Assembly: GCA_019913005.1 (NCBI GenBank)
Contig: JAIOHL010000016.1
Span: forward strand, 1 to 59,242
Origin: Anaerolineae bacterium
GTDB lineage: Bacteria; Chloroflexota; Anaerolineae; Aggregatilineales; J027
Length of the DNA: 59,242 nt
Direction: 5' to 3'
Under the pieces are notes generated by a model, which saw only the letters and a list, made by a program, of their open reading frames with translations, did no database searches and was not told where the DNA came from. Position numbers and translations under genes: made by a program. The number at the start of each line of letters is the position of its first letter. Positions within the stretch are counted from its first letter, which is position 1. Below are positions 48,855 through 58,769 of the stretch, piece by piece.

Positions 48855-48890
48855 AGAGGGTGGGTCGAATGGCCTGCCCTTTTATTTTGG
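48855..48890 (+). terminator. glyQS terminator
   Basis: AGGGTGGGTC (48857-48866) pairs with GGCCTGCCCT (48871-48880) over ten pairs including three G-T wobbles, tetraloop GAAT, then TTTATTTT. Confidence 0.75.
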
Positions 48891-48907
48891 ATAAACAAGG
48901 AAAAGAT

Positions 48908-49462
48908 ATGCGCTGGTATAACGAACCGCAGATGTGGGCAGCACCAACCAACACGATTCGCTTTACGACCAATCCCAAGACCGATTTTTGGCGCAAAACC
49001 CATTCGGGAGCCATCGCTGATAATGGGCATTTTTATTATCAGACCGTCACTGGGAATTTTACAGCGGAAGTGAAATTTAGCGGACAGTATCGAGATTTGT
49101 ATGACCAAGCTGGGTTGATGCTGCGCCATGATGAAAGTACATGGTTGAAATGTGGGATCGAGTATGTCAATGGGGTCTATAACGCCAGTGTGGTCATCAC
49201 CCGCGATTTTTCCGATTGGTCGGTGACGACGCTCAACGAGAATCCGGTGGCGATGTGGCTGCGCTTGGTATGGCACCATCCCACCATCGAAGTTTATTAT
49301 TCGTTGGACGGCGCGGTGTATAGCATGATGCGCCAAGCCTATCTGACCACCGCCAATGAACTCCAAGTGGGGGTGATGGCCTGTTCACCAACGGGCGGCG
49401 GCTTTGAGGCAACTTTTGAGCATCTCAAGATTGAAAAATTTGAAAAGAATGAAAAAGCCTAA
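48908..49462 (+). CDS. DUF1349 concanavalin-like protein
   Basis: 184 residues. Beta-rich, with the DUF1349 pattern: DFWRKTHSGAIADNGHFYY, FTAEVKFSGQYRDLYDQAGLMLRHD, WLKCGIEYVNG, and C-terminal GVMACSPTGGGFEATFEHL. The family includes yeast Ree1 and sugar-binding-like jelly-roll proteins. No signal peptide, so cytoplasmic. The ATG at 48908 has AAGGA upstream; an earlier frame opening at 48860 lies inside the glyQS terminator. Its last 4 bp overlap the convergent DUF4291 gene. Confidence 0.85.
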   Translation: MRWYNEPQMWAAPTNTIRFTTNPKTDFWRKTHSGAIADNGHFYYQTVTGNFTAEVKFSGQYRDLYDQAGLMLRHDESTWLKCGIEYVNGVYNASVVITRDFSDWSVTTLNENPVAMWLRLVWHHPTIEVYYSLDGAVYSMMRQAYLTTANELQVGVMACSPTGGGFEATFEHLKIEKFEKNEKA

Positions 49463-50058
49463 GTCATGCCTAGCCGCTTGGCAATTTCTTCCGGCACAGG
49501 GTAAACACGCTCCGACGGTAGTAGTTTTTTGGCTTTATCATATTCCCCATCCCGACAAAACGCATGAATTTTGCGGGAGAGGGGGGTGTAATCTTTAATT
49601 TCAGTAATCCATTTCGTCGCATAATCTTCGATTAAGTGGCGGCTAATGCCCACCTGAATGGCGGAATATTCCAGTTTGGCCCCTCTCAAGGAACGTTCCG
49701 GATCCCACTGCACAATCACCCGCGCTTTTTCAAACTGTTCGCGCCACGCCTCATTGCTGCCATAAATTTTCTTTTCCGGATGGGTGAGAACCGCCTCACG
49801 CAAGGCTGATTCCCACGCCTGCCGCCGAATTCTGACCGCCAAAATCATTGCTTGGTCAGATTTTTGCCCCCAGTTGCTGCGCTCCATTAACCACAGAAAT
49901 GACGGTTTTATCCACGTCATGCGTGTGAATGAAAATGGGGCAACAAATTTTTGGGCCTCAATTGCGGGCAGGCCGATTTCTTTGCGATAGGCTTGATACA
50001 CTACCAGCGTCTCGCGGTCAAAATCAGCCCGAATTTCATAGGTTTTGGGGCCGCTCAT
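49459..50058 (-). CDS. DUF4291 protein
   Basis: 199 residues. Family hallmarks: EIRADFDRETLVVYQAYRKEI near the start, then TRMTWIKPSFLWLMERSNWG and ILAVRIRRQAWESAL, with a WDPERSLRGAKLEYSAIQVGI block. Soluble; function unknown to me. It lies 21 bp downstream of the DsbA-like lipoprotein gene on the same strand, and overlaps the convergent DUF1349 gene by 4 bp. Confidence 0.85.
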   Translation of the reverse strand: MSGPKTYEIRADFDRETLVVYQAYRKEIGLPAIEAQKFVAPFSFTRMTWIKPSFLWLMERSNWGQKSDQAMILAVRIRRQAWESALREAVLTHPEKKIYGSNEAWREQFEKARVIVQWDPERSLRGAKLEYSAIQVGISRHLIEDYATKWITEIKDYTPLSRKIHAFCRDGEYDKAKKLLPSERVYPVPEEIAKRLGMT

Positions 50059-50079
50059 ACTAAGGGCCTCCTCAAGTTT

Positions 50080-50901
50080 TTAAGGCTGCACGGATTCGAT
50101 CAATGCTTTGACTTCATTAAACGAAGTACGGGTAACTTGGTCGCCACTTGAATTGGTAAAAAATTGCCAGCTATCCCCGCTGTCAGTGCTATACACAAGC
50201 GTCGGAACGGCATTGACACCGAGGTCGTTTCTGCGTTGTTCCATTTGTTGTATCACCTGAGTTTGGGCGTCGGCGTCAAGACAGGCTTGGAATGATTCAG
50301 GATTCAAGCCTAACTCAATCGCTTTTTCGATTAGGCGATCCTGCGTAAATTCTTGGCGACTTTCTCGTGATTGGATGGTATAAAGTTCGCTGCGATATTC
50401 CCAAAACGCGCCTTGTTCACCCGCGCACAGGGCCGCTTTGCCTGCTGTTTGGGAATACTCACCACCGACAAAAGTCAGAATATTGAAGGTGTAGAGGGCT
50501 TGCCCAGTACGTACCATTTCGGTGATGATGCGTTCCGCTTCAGGGGCGTAATCTGCGCAGTGGGGGCACGAAAAATCGGAATATTCCGCCAAAATAATCG
50601 GTGCATCGGGATTGCCAATATAAGGCGTGCCATCTTCCAATACCCCGCGCACCACTCCCGGCGCAACATCTGGAGCAGAAACTATAAACCGACCTGTTGC
50701 GGATGCGGCGTCTACATCTAGGGGGATTCCCGCAAATGCTGAATAACGTGATGCGTCATCTAAAGGGTTTTGGGCCGCTGCTGGTTCGCCGACCTCGACA
50801 CCACTGCCTCCTCCCAAATCGCTGTCCATTCCGATATTGAGAAAACTGCATGAGAGCAGGGCTAGAACGCAAGGTAGATAGATCAAATTTCTTAGCTTCA
50901 T
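50080..50901 (-). CDS. DsbA-like thioredoxin-fold lipoprotein
   Basis: 273 residues. Signal peptide with lipobox-like LLSC (Cys18), an acidic Gly/Ser linker, then a DsbA/thioredoxin-4 domain from about residue 85. Redox motif Cys112-Pro-His-Cys115 in YSDFSCPHCADY, and the cis-proline segment VNAVPTLVY. Expected to oxidise or isomerise disulfides of exported proteins at the cell surface. The start at 50901 gives the signal peptide; an earlier in-frame codon at 50997 lies inside the kinase gene. 16 bp after the kinase stop. Confidence 0.85.
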   Translation of the reverse strand: MKLRNLIYLPCVLALLSCSFLNIGMDSDLGGGSGVEVGEPAAAQNPLDDASRYSAFAGIPLDVDAASATGRFIVSAPDVAPGVVRGVLEDGTPYIGNPDAPIILAEYSDFSCPHCADYAPEAERIITEMVRTGQALYTFNILTFVGGEYSQTAGKAALCAGEQGAFWEYRSELYTIQSRESRQEFTQDRLIEKAIELGLNPESFQACLDADAQTQVIQQMEQRRNDLGVNAVPTLVYSTDSGDSWQFFTNSSGDQVTRTSFNEVKALIESVQP

Positions 50902-50917
50902 ATTTCTCTCGCTATAC

Positions 50918-53518
50918 TTAATTATTTGGATTGGTGAGGATGCTGGTGCAGTCAAAATTACCTTCATTGGCCCGTTGCAAGTAGGGTGCGAATTCATCGC
51001 TTAGGTCGCTTTGGGTGATAACCGCTACATCGGCAAGGGCGTCCGACATACGATCTATTTTTCGCCGTACATCGGCCCGCAGCAAATAAAGCGCAATAAA
51101 ACTTGGATCGCGTTCGATGGCTTGGCTGTAGGCGGTTTCGGCGTCTTCATATTGTCCCAAATTGCAATAGGCCAACCCCCGTACCATATAGACTTCAGCA
51201 AGGTCAGGATCAATACTGATGGCTTGGTCGGTATCGGCAATCACGGCATTAAATTGGCCTAAAAACAGATTACCAGCAGCGGAATTAAACCATGTGTAGA
51301 CCAAATCAGCATCCCGACCATAAACGGCTTGTAGAATGCGATTGGAAAAAGTGGGGTCAGGAAATTGACGAGCGATGGTTTCGTTCGCGGCAATCGCATC
51401 TTCAATTCGACCTTCCCGTAGCGACACTAGAACCTGCACAATATAGGGGAAATTGGTGGTTGGCGTTTCTGTTTGAGCGATGGACTCGTCGCTGGCCTGT
51501 TTCGCCTCAGTATATTTGCTTTCAAAGTAGAGTGAAATGCTTTCAAGGGCAAGTGGAAACCAATCTCCCGGACGTAGTTCAGCCGCGTGCCGATAGGCTG
51601 TACTCGCCTCGGTTAATTCATCAGCAAAAACAGCTTGCAGTCCTTTTAAGACATAGGGTGTGGCCCACCGATCTAGCCCCTGCCGTTCCGCCAATAATAA
51701 AGCGGTATTGACATCTTCTCTGGCTTCAACCCGACTGCCTGTACGTTGGCGTAGGGTGCTGCGGGCCGCGTACAAAATGGGACTGCGTTCGGCTTCAATC
51801 GCCCGATTGATGGCCTCCAGTGCCACATCTGGCTGGCGGAAGGATGTCAGATAGCGATAGTAGTCGGCGGCGATGCTGGTGCCAATGATGGTGGCGGTAT
51901 CTATCGGGCCGATTTCGTCTGCAATTGCCAGCGTAACGGCAGTTTCATAAACATTACCCTCAGCAAACTGCAAAATGCCACAGGCTGAAATAATGATCGG
52001 GGCGATGGATTGTCGGCGTTCGTTGTTGAGTTCAATGCGCACGTTGATGAGTTTAGCAAGATCATCGGGGGTAAGCTGAAGATTGCTAAATCCATTTGAC
52101 ACATCCGCTACCCCCAACTGGATTTCGAGTTGAATGAGGTCGTTGGTGTAGTTCCCCCAGACAATTAAGGGAGCGTTGTTTAATAAGGCTGCTTCTTGGG
52201 CTGCTTCGGCTGTAGCGATGACACGCGGATAGGCCCGGACACGGATGTTGGAAAACACGACATCGCGTTCCAATTTTTGCTGCAAGTCGTCCACAATAAA
52301 ACGCGCGACATCCCGCTCATCCCCGCCGGTCTGCTCCAAATTTGCCACCAGTACCAATACCTCACCATCGGCAACCGGGTCAATTTTGACAGGCCCTTTG
52401 GGAGTATCGGATGTATCAGACGACTTGTCATCATTGTCTGGTGTCAGGGCGAACCACGCGCCGCCTATAATAACCAAACCAACTAATACCGCTGCGATAA
52501 TGGCCCATGTTGGGAAGCGGCGGGTTGATTTTTCGACGGGTGCGGCAACGGCGGTTTGACTAGATGGGGTGCTCAAGATCGGATTCATAATCTGTACGTT
52601 GATTTCGGGGAAAGCAGCCGAGGTGGGTGTTCTAAAGCGCGATTCCTCCGAGGTAGGGGCGGGTTTGGTGACTGGCCCACTCTGCGAACTGGAGAGTTTG
52701 ATCCCGGACATCATGGCTTCCAATTCCGCACCGATTTGCCGCACGCTGGGAATGCGATTGTCGGGGTCTTTTTCTAACATGCGCCGGATCAGATTTGCCA
52801 ATGCTTCGGGCACATCGGATCGTAAACCGTGAAGATCGGGGGCAGGTTTCTGCATGATAGCAAATAAAAGAGCAGCTTGTGAGTCTTCATTAAAGGGCCG
52901 CCGACCTGCCAGCATCTCATACAACATCACGCCAAAAGCCCAAATGTCGCTGCGGGCATCCAATTGATGACCGGAGATAGCTTCGGGGCTAAGATAAGCA
53001 GATGTGCCCATCACCATGCCCGTCTGGGTGAGTTCACTGCCCGCCTGCCACGCGAGGCCAAAATCGGTCAAACGCGGCGTGCCATCTTCGGCAATCAGAA
53101 CATTCGCGGGTTTGAGGTCACGGTGGACGATATTTAAACGATGGGCGCGGGTGAGGGCGTCGGCGAGATCGAGGGCGATTTCCATAACCCGCTTGATGGG
53201 TAGTTGGGGCTGTTCCAATAACAAATCGCGCAGCGTGCCACCCCCAACATATTCCATCACGATGTAATGGCGGCCTTCTTCTTGGGCCATTTTAATGACT
53301 TTAACAATATTGGGGTGGTTGAGTTTTGCCAGCAGTTCACCCTCACGAGCAAACCGCTGTAACTGGTCAGGGTCTTGGGCAACAATTTCCGGCTTTAACA
53401 CTTTGATGGCGATGGGTTGTTCGGTGGTGCGATCAATGCCTCGATAAACATCGCCCATGCCACCCCCTGCCAGAAAACTCCCCATTTCAAAGCGATTGGC
53501 AATAACCTGCTGGCTCAT
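50918..53518 (-). CDS. Membrane Ser/Thr kinase with TPR sensor domain
   Basis: 866 residues. PknB-type kinase (10-270): glycine loop LAGGGMGDVY, Lys39, catalytic HRDLKPAN (His132-Asp134), DFG 152-154. Linker, then one membrane helix (about 333-360, AIIAAVLVGLVIIGGAWFAL), so the C-terminal part is outside. That part starts with a TolB-N/FlgO-like region (about 383-520, with LQQKLERD and NAPLIVWGNY) and ends with TPR repeats (about 540-840, for example AEVYMVRGLAYCNLGQYEDAETAYSQAI split in two). PASTA domains are absent, so the ligand is probably protein. The kinase precedes the DsbA-like lipoprotein gene. Confidence 0.88.
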   Translation of the reverse strand: MSQQVIANRFEMGSFLAGGGMGDVYRGIDRTTEQPIAIKVLKPEIVAQDPDQLQRFAREGELLAKLNHPNIVKVIKMAQEEGRHYIVMEYVGGGTLRDLLLEQPQLPIKRVMEIALDLADALTRAHRLNIVHRDLKPANVLIAEDGTPRLTDFGLAWQAGSELTQTGMVMGTSAYLSPEAISGHQLDARSDIWAFGVMLYEMLAGRRPFNEDSQAALLFAIMQKPAPDLHGLRSDVPEALANLIRRMLEKDPDNRIPSVRQIGAELEAMMSGIKLSSSQSGPVTKPAPTSEESRFRTPTSAAFPEINVQIMNPILSTPSSQTAVAAPVEKSTRRFPTWAIIAAVLVGLVIIGGAWFALTPDNDDKSSDTSDTPKGPVKIDPVADGEVLVLVANLEQTGGDERDVARFIVDDLQQKLERDVVFSNIRVRAYPRVIATAEAAQEAALLNNAPLIVWGNYTNDLIQLEIQLGVADVSNGFSNLQLTPDDLAKLINVRIELNNERRQSIAPIIISACGILQFAEGNVYETAVTLAIADEIGPIDTATIIGTSIAADYYRYLTSFRQPDVALEAINRAIEAERSPILYAARSTLRQRTGSRVEAREDVNTALLLAERQGLDRWATPYVLKGLQAVFADELTEASTAYRHAAELRPGDWFPLALESISLYFESKYTEAKQASDESIAQTETPTTNFPYIVQVLVSLREGRIEDAIAANETIARQFPDPTFSNRILQAVYGRDADLVYTWFNSAAGNLFLGQFNAVIADTDQAISIDPDLAEVYMVRGLAYCNLGQYEDAETAYSQAIERDPSFIALYLLRADVRRKIDRMSDALADVAVITQSDLSDEFAPYLQRANEGNFDCTSILTNPNN

Positions 53519-53598
53519 TACTTATACCCCCACACGTACTTCGATAATTACGCAGGCATTGTAGCATGAGGCATCAAAATGGGGAATTTCAGTGAGTG

Positions 53599-54933
53599 TC
53601 AATCTGCTTTTTTCTTGCGCGTGCCATCGGGCTTGACCTTGAGCAGCAAATCTTTGACCTCGACAATTTGCACGGGTTCACCTTTGGCAATCGCTACCCC
53701 GTCGTTGGACTCCGCTTTCCAAAGTTCACCGTTGATGAACACCATGCCGTGCGGTTCAAGGGCGACCCGCACCTCGCCGACCTGCCCGATCATGTGCGAC
53801 ATGCCCAATAGCGGGGCTTGGTTGCGCACGCGCATTACAAAATAGACCGAGATGATGCCCAGTGCGGCGACCAGCACACTTTGCCCGATCAAAATCGGAA
53901 TCGAGATTTTGCCGAACTGCCGTACATCATCATTGTTGAATAGAATCAACCCTCCGACAGCAATCGAAATCGCGGCGGCGGTGGAAAGCGCACCAAAAGA
54001 GTGGGGGGTGATAATTTCAACTACCAACAGGGCAAAGGCCAATCCCACAAAAATCAAGCCCAGCCAATTGATGGGCAGGACGCCTAAACCATACAACGAC
54101 AGGAGGAGGCAAGCCGCGCCAATGGTACCCGCTGCCCAACCCCCCGGCGCACGCATCTCCAAAATGACCAGAATGACGCCCAAACTCAGCAGGGTAAATA
54201 CGATGGTGGGGTCGGTCAAAATCAGCAGCAGGCGTTCGATGAGGCTCATATGCAGGGTGCGAATCGGCAGACCTGTTAACTCAAGGGTGACGGATTGACC
54301 GCGCACATCCGCGATGGTTGAGCCATCCATCTGCGCAATTAAATCCCGGTTGTCGGTGGCGATGTAGTCAATCAAGCCAACTTGCAGGGCTTCATCGGCG
54401 GACACGGCTTCGGCGTCCGTGATGGTACGTTCGGCTAAATCAACCGCTTGGGGGCCGCGTCGTTCTGCTAGACTGCGGGCCATCGCGGTCAGCACCTCTT
54501 TTACCTTACGATCTGCCGTTTCGTTGAGGTCGCTGCCATCGCTGTTGATTGGACTCGCTGCCCCGATGACCGTTTCAGGCGCCATCGCCGCTACATGACC
54601 CGCTAGGGTAATGAGTGTGCCTGCGGAAGCGGCCATTGCCCCACGTGGCGCGACATACACCACAACGGGTACTCGTGAGCCACGCAGGTCTTTGACGATG
54701 TCTTCCATTGTTGAAACGCTGCCACCGGGGGTATCTAGGCGAATGATGACCAGTGTCGCGCCATCCTCTTCCGCCTTTCCCAAGCCGCGTTCGATATAAT
54801 CTTGCATGGCGGGAACAATCGGGCCATCGGCTTCCAAAATCAAAATATGGGCTTCATCGGCCTGTACATTCGCCGGAACCAAAAACAACCCGAGCAGTAT
54901 CAACAAAATGACCAACAATAAACGACGGGCCAT
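53599..54933 (-). CDS. NfeD-family membrane serine protease (ClpP class)
   Basis: 444 residues. Signal peptide (about 1-25), a ClpP-like protease domain (about 28-210) with RLDTPGGSVSTM, catalytic Ser103 in AMAASAGT and a likely catalytic Lys143 or Lys145 in DRKVKE, then four hydrophobic segments (about 235-375) and an NfeD OB-like barrel at the C-terminus (about 385-440, GQVGEVRVALEPHG and FINGELWKAES). Long-form NfeD proteins cleave membrane proteins. It is upstream of the kinase gene, 80 bp apart on the same strand. Confidence 0.9.
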   Translation of the reverse strand: MARRLLLVILLILLGLFLVPANVQADEAHILILEADGPIVPAMQDYIERGLGKAEEDGATLVIIRLDTPGGSVSTMEDIVKDLRGSRVPVVVYVAPRGAMAASAGTLITLAGHVAAMAPETVIGAASPINSDGSDLNETADRKVKEVLTAMARSLAERRGPQAVDLAERTITDAEAVSADEALQVGLIDYIATDNRDLIAQMDGSTIADVRGQSVTLELTGLPIRTLHMSLIERLLLILTDPTIVFTLLSLGVILVILEMRAPGGWAAGTIGAACLLLSLYGLGVLPINWLGLIFVGLAFALLVVEIITPHSFGALSTAAAISIAVGGLILFNNDDVRQFGKISIPILIGQSVLVAALGIISVYFVMRVRNQAPLLGMSHMIGQVGEVRVALEPHGMVFINGELWKAESNDGVAIAKGEPVQIVEVKDLLLKVKPDGTRKKKAD

Positions 54934-55033
54934 GTTCTACCCAAATCCTTTCCCTATATAATTCCCCTATCTATAATGGTAAACCCAAAGTTCGCGCTTC
55001 ACTCCCCCCAGATTTGGGGTAGAATCCAACACT

Positions 55034-55777
55034 ATGCCAACACCATTTATGCACATGGTCGCCTCTCAGCGGCTCGTCAACGACCCACAATTTCCCCATG
55101 CAGATTTTGTTCAGGCGCATTGGGGTGAATTTTTGCTTGGCTGCATCTCACCCGATGCCCATCATAGGGGCAACCTCACCCGTGAGGATACCCACTTTTT
55201 CGCCTATCGTCCCAAAGTCGAACCCCATGCGGTTCCCGCCATGCTGACTGCCCATCCTAACCTGATCAATGGCGCAATCGAGGATGAAGCCCAACGCGCA
55301 TTTGTGGCGGGTTATCTGAGCCATTTGGAGATGGATGAGGTGTGGTGCGAGGACATGCTGTTTCCGGAATTTATTCATGGGGCGTGGCCCTCGCGTGAAA
55401 CCAGCCATTTTATGCTGCATGTGTTGTTGGGGTGGATGGACGCCCGTGATTATTTGCGATTAAGTCTCGCTCATCAATTGGCATTAGCTGGAGCAGCGCC
55501 TAAGCATTGGTTGAATTTTTTCCCTGATGAAGCCCTGATTGCTTGGCGAGATGTGGTGGCGAGTCAAATTCAACCCGTCGGCACAAGCCAGACCGTCGAA
55601 ATTTTGGGCAAGCGTATCCCACAGGGAATAGACGGCCTCCATACGATTCTCCAATCACCAGAGCGCCTAGCCGCTGAATTGTGGGTACAGATTACACCGG
55701 AAAAGATGGCTGCCGTTGAAGCGACGATGTATGCGCGGATGCGACAGACCGTGACAGATTATTTACGTGCAGAGTAA
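55034..55777 (+). CDS. Zinc-dependent phospholipase C-like protein
   Basis: 247 residues. Family features: MPTPFMHMVAS at the start, GEFLLGCISPDAHHRG with metal-binding His residues, a THFF segment, and the second metal motif GYLSHLEMDEVW. Helical fold. No signal peptide is visible, so it may be cytoplasmic; lipid hydrolysis is by family only. 12 bp before galE on the same strand. Confidence 0.75.
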   Translation: MPTPFMHMVASQRLVNDPQFPHADFVQAHWGEFLLGCISPDAHHRGNLTREDTHFFAYRPKVEPHAVPAMLTAHPNLINGAIEDEAQRAFVAGYLSHLEMDEVWCEDMLFPEFIHGAWPSRETSHFMLHVLLGWMDARDYLRLSLAHQLALAGAAPKHWLNFFPDEALIAWRDVVASQIQPVGTSQTVEILGKRIPQGIDGLHTILQSPERLAAELWVQITPEKMAAVEATMYARMRQTVTDYLRAE

Positions 55778-55789
55778 GGGAAAGAAAAG

Positions 55790-56800
55790 ATGCACATTCT
55801 TGTAACAGGCGGGGCGGGGTACATTGGGTCAACCACCGCCGCCCATTTTATGCAAGTCGGACATCGCGTGACCATTTATGACAACCTTTCGCGGGGACAC
55901 TTGGCTGCTATTCCCGAAGGGGCGGAATTCATACGGGGGGATATAGGCGATCACGGCGCCTTGTCAGTGCTGTTCCAATCGCATAAATTTGATGCCGTCG
56001 CCCATTTTGCTGCGTTTATCGAGGCAGGCGAATCAATGGAGAAACCGGGCAAGTATTTTCGCAATAATGTTGTCAATTCGCAGGCCCTGTTGGATGCCAT
56101 GATGGATAACGGGGTGAAACGTCTGGTGTTTTCCTCAACAGCGGCGGTCTATGCCAGCAAAAACGCCACCCTCAATGAAGAAGACCCACTGGGGCCAAGC
56201 AATGTCTATGGTCACACTAAGCTGATGATTGAAGAAATGATTCATTGGTATGCACGACAAAGCAACCTAAAATATGCGGCTCTGCGCTATTTTAATGCCT
56301 GTGGATCAATGGTGGACAGCACTGGCAAATCTATTCGCGGCGAGGCCCACCAACCCGAAACCCATCTGATCCCCTTGACGCTGCAAGTCCCGCTCGGTCA
56401 GCGCAGCGAGATCAAGATTTACGGGGACGACTATCCAACCCAAGACGGGACATGTATCCGTGATTATGTGCATGTTGAAGATTTGGCCTCAGCGCATGTG
56501 CTGGCCCTTGAAGCGATTGATGAACGCGGCGAAATGACCTATAACCTCGGCAATGGGCGGGGGTACAGTGTTAAAGAAGTCATTGACGTGGCGCGTAGAG
56601 TGACCGGACATGAAATCCCCGCACAGGTGGTAGACCGCCGTCCGGGGGATGGGGCAGTTTTAGTGGCTTCCTCCGAGCGTATTAATGATGAACTAGGTTG
56701 GCAGCCGCGCCGCCCGACATTGGAAGCGATTATCTCAACGGCGTGGGCATGGCATCAAGCTCATCCTCATGGATATGCGGAAGGCGATGGCAACGCCTAG
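55790..56800 (+). CDS. galE: UDP-glucose 4-epimerase
   Basis: 336 residues, extended SDR family; interconverts UDP-glucose and UDP-galactose (or their N-acetyl forms) for surface sugars. NAD-binding GGAGYIGS (7-14), Ser/Thr catalytic site SSTAAVY near 115-121, and the Tyr140-x3-Lys144 pair in VYGHTKL. C-terminal RPGDGAVLVAS and LGWQPRR match the usual substrate-binding end. Start overlaps nothing; the following glycosyltransferase gene begins inside its 3' end. Confidence 0.95.
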   Translation: MHILVTGGAGYIGSTTAAHFMQVGHRVTIYDNLSRGHLAAIPEGAEFIRGDIGDHGALSVLFQSHKFDAVAHFAAFIEAGESMEKPGKYFRNNVVNSQALLDAMMDNGVKRLVFSSTAAVYASKNATLNEEDPLGPSNVYGHTKLMIEEMIHWYARQSNLKYAALRYFNACGSMVDSTGKSIRGEAHQPETHLIPLTLQVPLGQRSEIKIYGDDYPTQDGTCIRDYVHVEDLASAHVLALEAIDERGEMTYNLGNGRGYSVKEVIDVARRVTGHEIPAQVVDRRPGDGAVLVASSERINDELGWQPRRPTLEAIISTAWAWHQAHPHGYAEGDGNA

Positions 56801-58769
56801 TTTATCGCCCACCCGCGATTGGGAACGTCTGATTTTGCTGGCGATTTTGGCTGCCGGCTTTGTTTTGCGTTTTCAACACTTTGGGGCAATCGAGGTCAAT
56901 CTCGATCAGGTCTATCCGATCTGGCAGGCCCTCGATACGCTGGATAACGGGCATTTTCCACTGGCAGGGCAGGGGACCTCCGTATTATTCGCCAATCCCC
57001 CCCTGACGGGCTACGTTTTTTTGCCCCTGATGGCGCTCACCCGTCAATTTATGATGGTCTATGTATTGACCATCAGTCTCAACAGCCTTGCCATTTATTT
57101 TGCCTATCGTGGCCTCAAACGGTTAATGAGTTCACAGGCGGCACTGATTAGCACGGCCCTTTTTGCGGCGAATGCGTGGATTATCGAGGACAGCCGCCGT
57201 ACATGGGTGCAGTGTTTGATGCCTTTTTTCACCTGCTTGATCTTTTGGGCACTCGTGGCAGTTATTACGCGCCAAACATCCCGCCCCGGCCAAAAAATAT
57301 TGATTGCGCTGGTCGGCCTTGCGATTTTCGCCAATACCTATTTGCTGTCCTATGCCCTTGTCGCGCCAGTCGGATTGCTGATTTTGATTTATTGGCGGCG
57401 TATTCCCAAAAAACCGCTGCTACTTGGTGGAGCGATTTTTGTGGCCCTGTTCGCGTTGTATGTCATCGGCTTGGCGCGTCAGTGGGACGATACCAAAAGC
57501 CGTACCGAGTCGTTTACGGGGGGCAATTCCAGCCTATCCGACGAAGCCCTTAGCCATGCGCTCCGACAGGTGACGGGGTGGGAATATCCGGCGTCGCGGG
57601 GGGTCTATGCTCCGGCGGGGGATGCCGTAACCCGCAATGACATCACCAATCGGGTTCATCAGGTCATATCGGTGATTTTGCTGGCAGGGGTAGGGCGGGC
57701 CATCTATTATCTCATCAAACGCCGCCATACGCCCGAACAAGATACAGCAGTAATCTTGCTGCTCTGGTTTTGGTTGCCTGTTTTGATGATGACCTATGTC
57801 TCCAAATCAGTGCATCCCCACTATTTGCTGCTGGCTCTTCCGGCAGGGCATGGCTTGGTGGGTTGGGCATTAGCGCCGCTGTTTCAACCGACCCCCTCTC
57901 CAAAATTAGCGAGAGTGAAATTCAGGCTCATCGCTCAATATGCTACCGTTACAGGGGTTATTTTTACGATGGGCCTAAATGGACTCAATACCATTCGCTA
58001 CGGTCAAGAAATCGCCACATACCCCGGCAGCCGCATTCCCTGGACGCTGCCGATTGACGCCGCAATGAAATTGGGGGCAGGCATCCGCGAAAATTATCAG
58101 GACGGCATGGTGGCCTATACCCAAATCGGCGAATGGCCCTCAATGGCGATGTCAGGCGAAACGTTTCCAGCGGTCTATAACTTCTTGATCGACGAGGCGG
58201 TGGTTATTCCTAAAGGGGGCGGGCTATATATCAAATTTCATGGGCCGACTCAGCCGATTGACCCCCCCGCGCATGGTCATGTAGCCGACATCCCGATTCA
58301 CCTAGATGATGGCACACGTATCAGCCTATGGGAATTGCGGCAAGATTTCAGACCACGCAACCCAGCGGATATTCCGTCCGATGTGGGGATTCGATTTATC
58401 GGGTGGTGGCTGCTTGACCCATTACGTCCCGGTCAAACATCAACCCTGCGGGTGTATTGGCAGATAGACGGCCTCGCGCCTGAACGAGGGGGATGGAATT
58501 TTGCGCCCTATGCCCATGTGTTGGACAGCCAACAACAGGTGCGGTATATCGCTGACGGAGCGTATATCCCGGCATTGACGTGGCGAGTGGGGGATTGGAT
58601 GATTTATGATCTCAAGTTGCAAGTCCCGGCGGATATTCAAGGGCCGATCACCGTCTTAACCGGATTTTATGATAGCCCACGCGGGGTCAATGCGATTTTT
58701 AACTATCCCGATGCCAATGGGCAAATGCAGTTCACCGCCGATCTGATTTTGTTCACCACCGAGCCGTAA
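56769..58769 (+). CDS. Polytopic glycosyltransferase-like membrane protein
   Basis: 666 residues with about 9-11 hydrophobic helices in the first 420 residues and a soluble C-terminal domain of about 230 residues (IRFIGWWLLDPLRPGQTSTLRVYW, a beta-sandwich). Early loop acidic segment AIEVNLDQVYP matches the DD/DE site of GT-39/ArnT-type enzymes using lipid-linked sugars. The start is uncertain: 56769 overlaps galE by 32 bp, and an ATG at 56787 is an alternative. Acceptor unknown. Translationally coupled to galE, which could supply a UDP-sugar. Confidence 0.7.
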   Translation: MDMRKAMATPSLSPTRDWERLILLAILAAGFVLRFQHFGAIEVNLDQVYPIWQALDTLDNGHFPLAGQGTSVLFANPPLTGYVFLPLMALTRQFMMVYVLTISLNSLAIYFAYRGLKRLMSSQAALISTALFAANAWIIEDSRRTWVQCLMPFFTCLIFWALVAVITRQTSRPGQKILIALVGLAIFANTYLLSYALVAPVGLLILIYWRRIPKKPLLLGGAIFVALFALYVIGLARQWDDTKSRTESFTGGNSSLSDEALSHALRQVTGWEYPASRGVYAPAGDAVTRNDITNRVHQVISVILLAGVGRAIYYLIKRRHTPEQDTAVILLLWFWLPVLMMTYVSKSVHPHYLLLALPAGHGLVGWALAPLFQPTPSPKLARVKFRLIAQYATVTGVIFTMGLNGLNTIRYGQEIATYPGSRIPWTLPIDAAMKLGAGIRENYQDGMVAYTQIGEWPSMAMSGETFPAVYNFLIDEAVVIPKGGGLYIKFHGPTQPIDPPAHGHVADIPIHLDDGTRISLWELRQDFRPRNPADIPSDVGIRFIGWWLLDPLRPGQTSTLRVYWQIDGLAPERGGWNFAPYAHVLDSQQQVRYIADGAYIPALTWRVGDWMIYDLKLQVPADIQGPITVLTGFYDSPRGVNAIFNYPDANGQMQFTADLILFTTEP

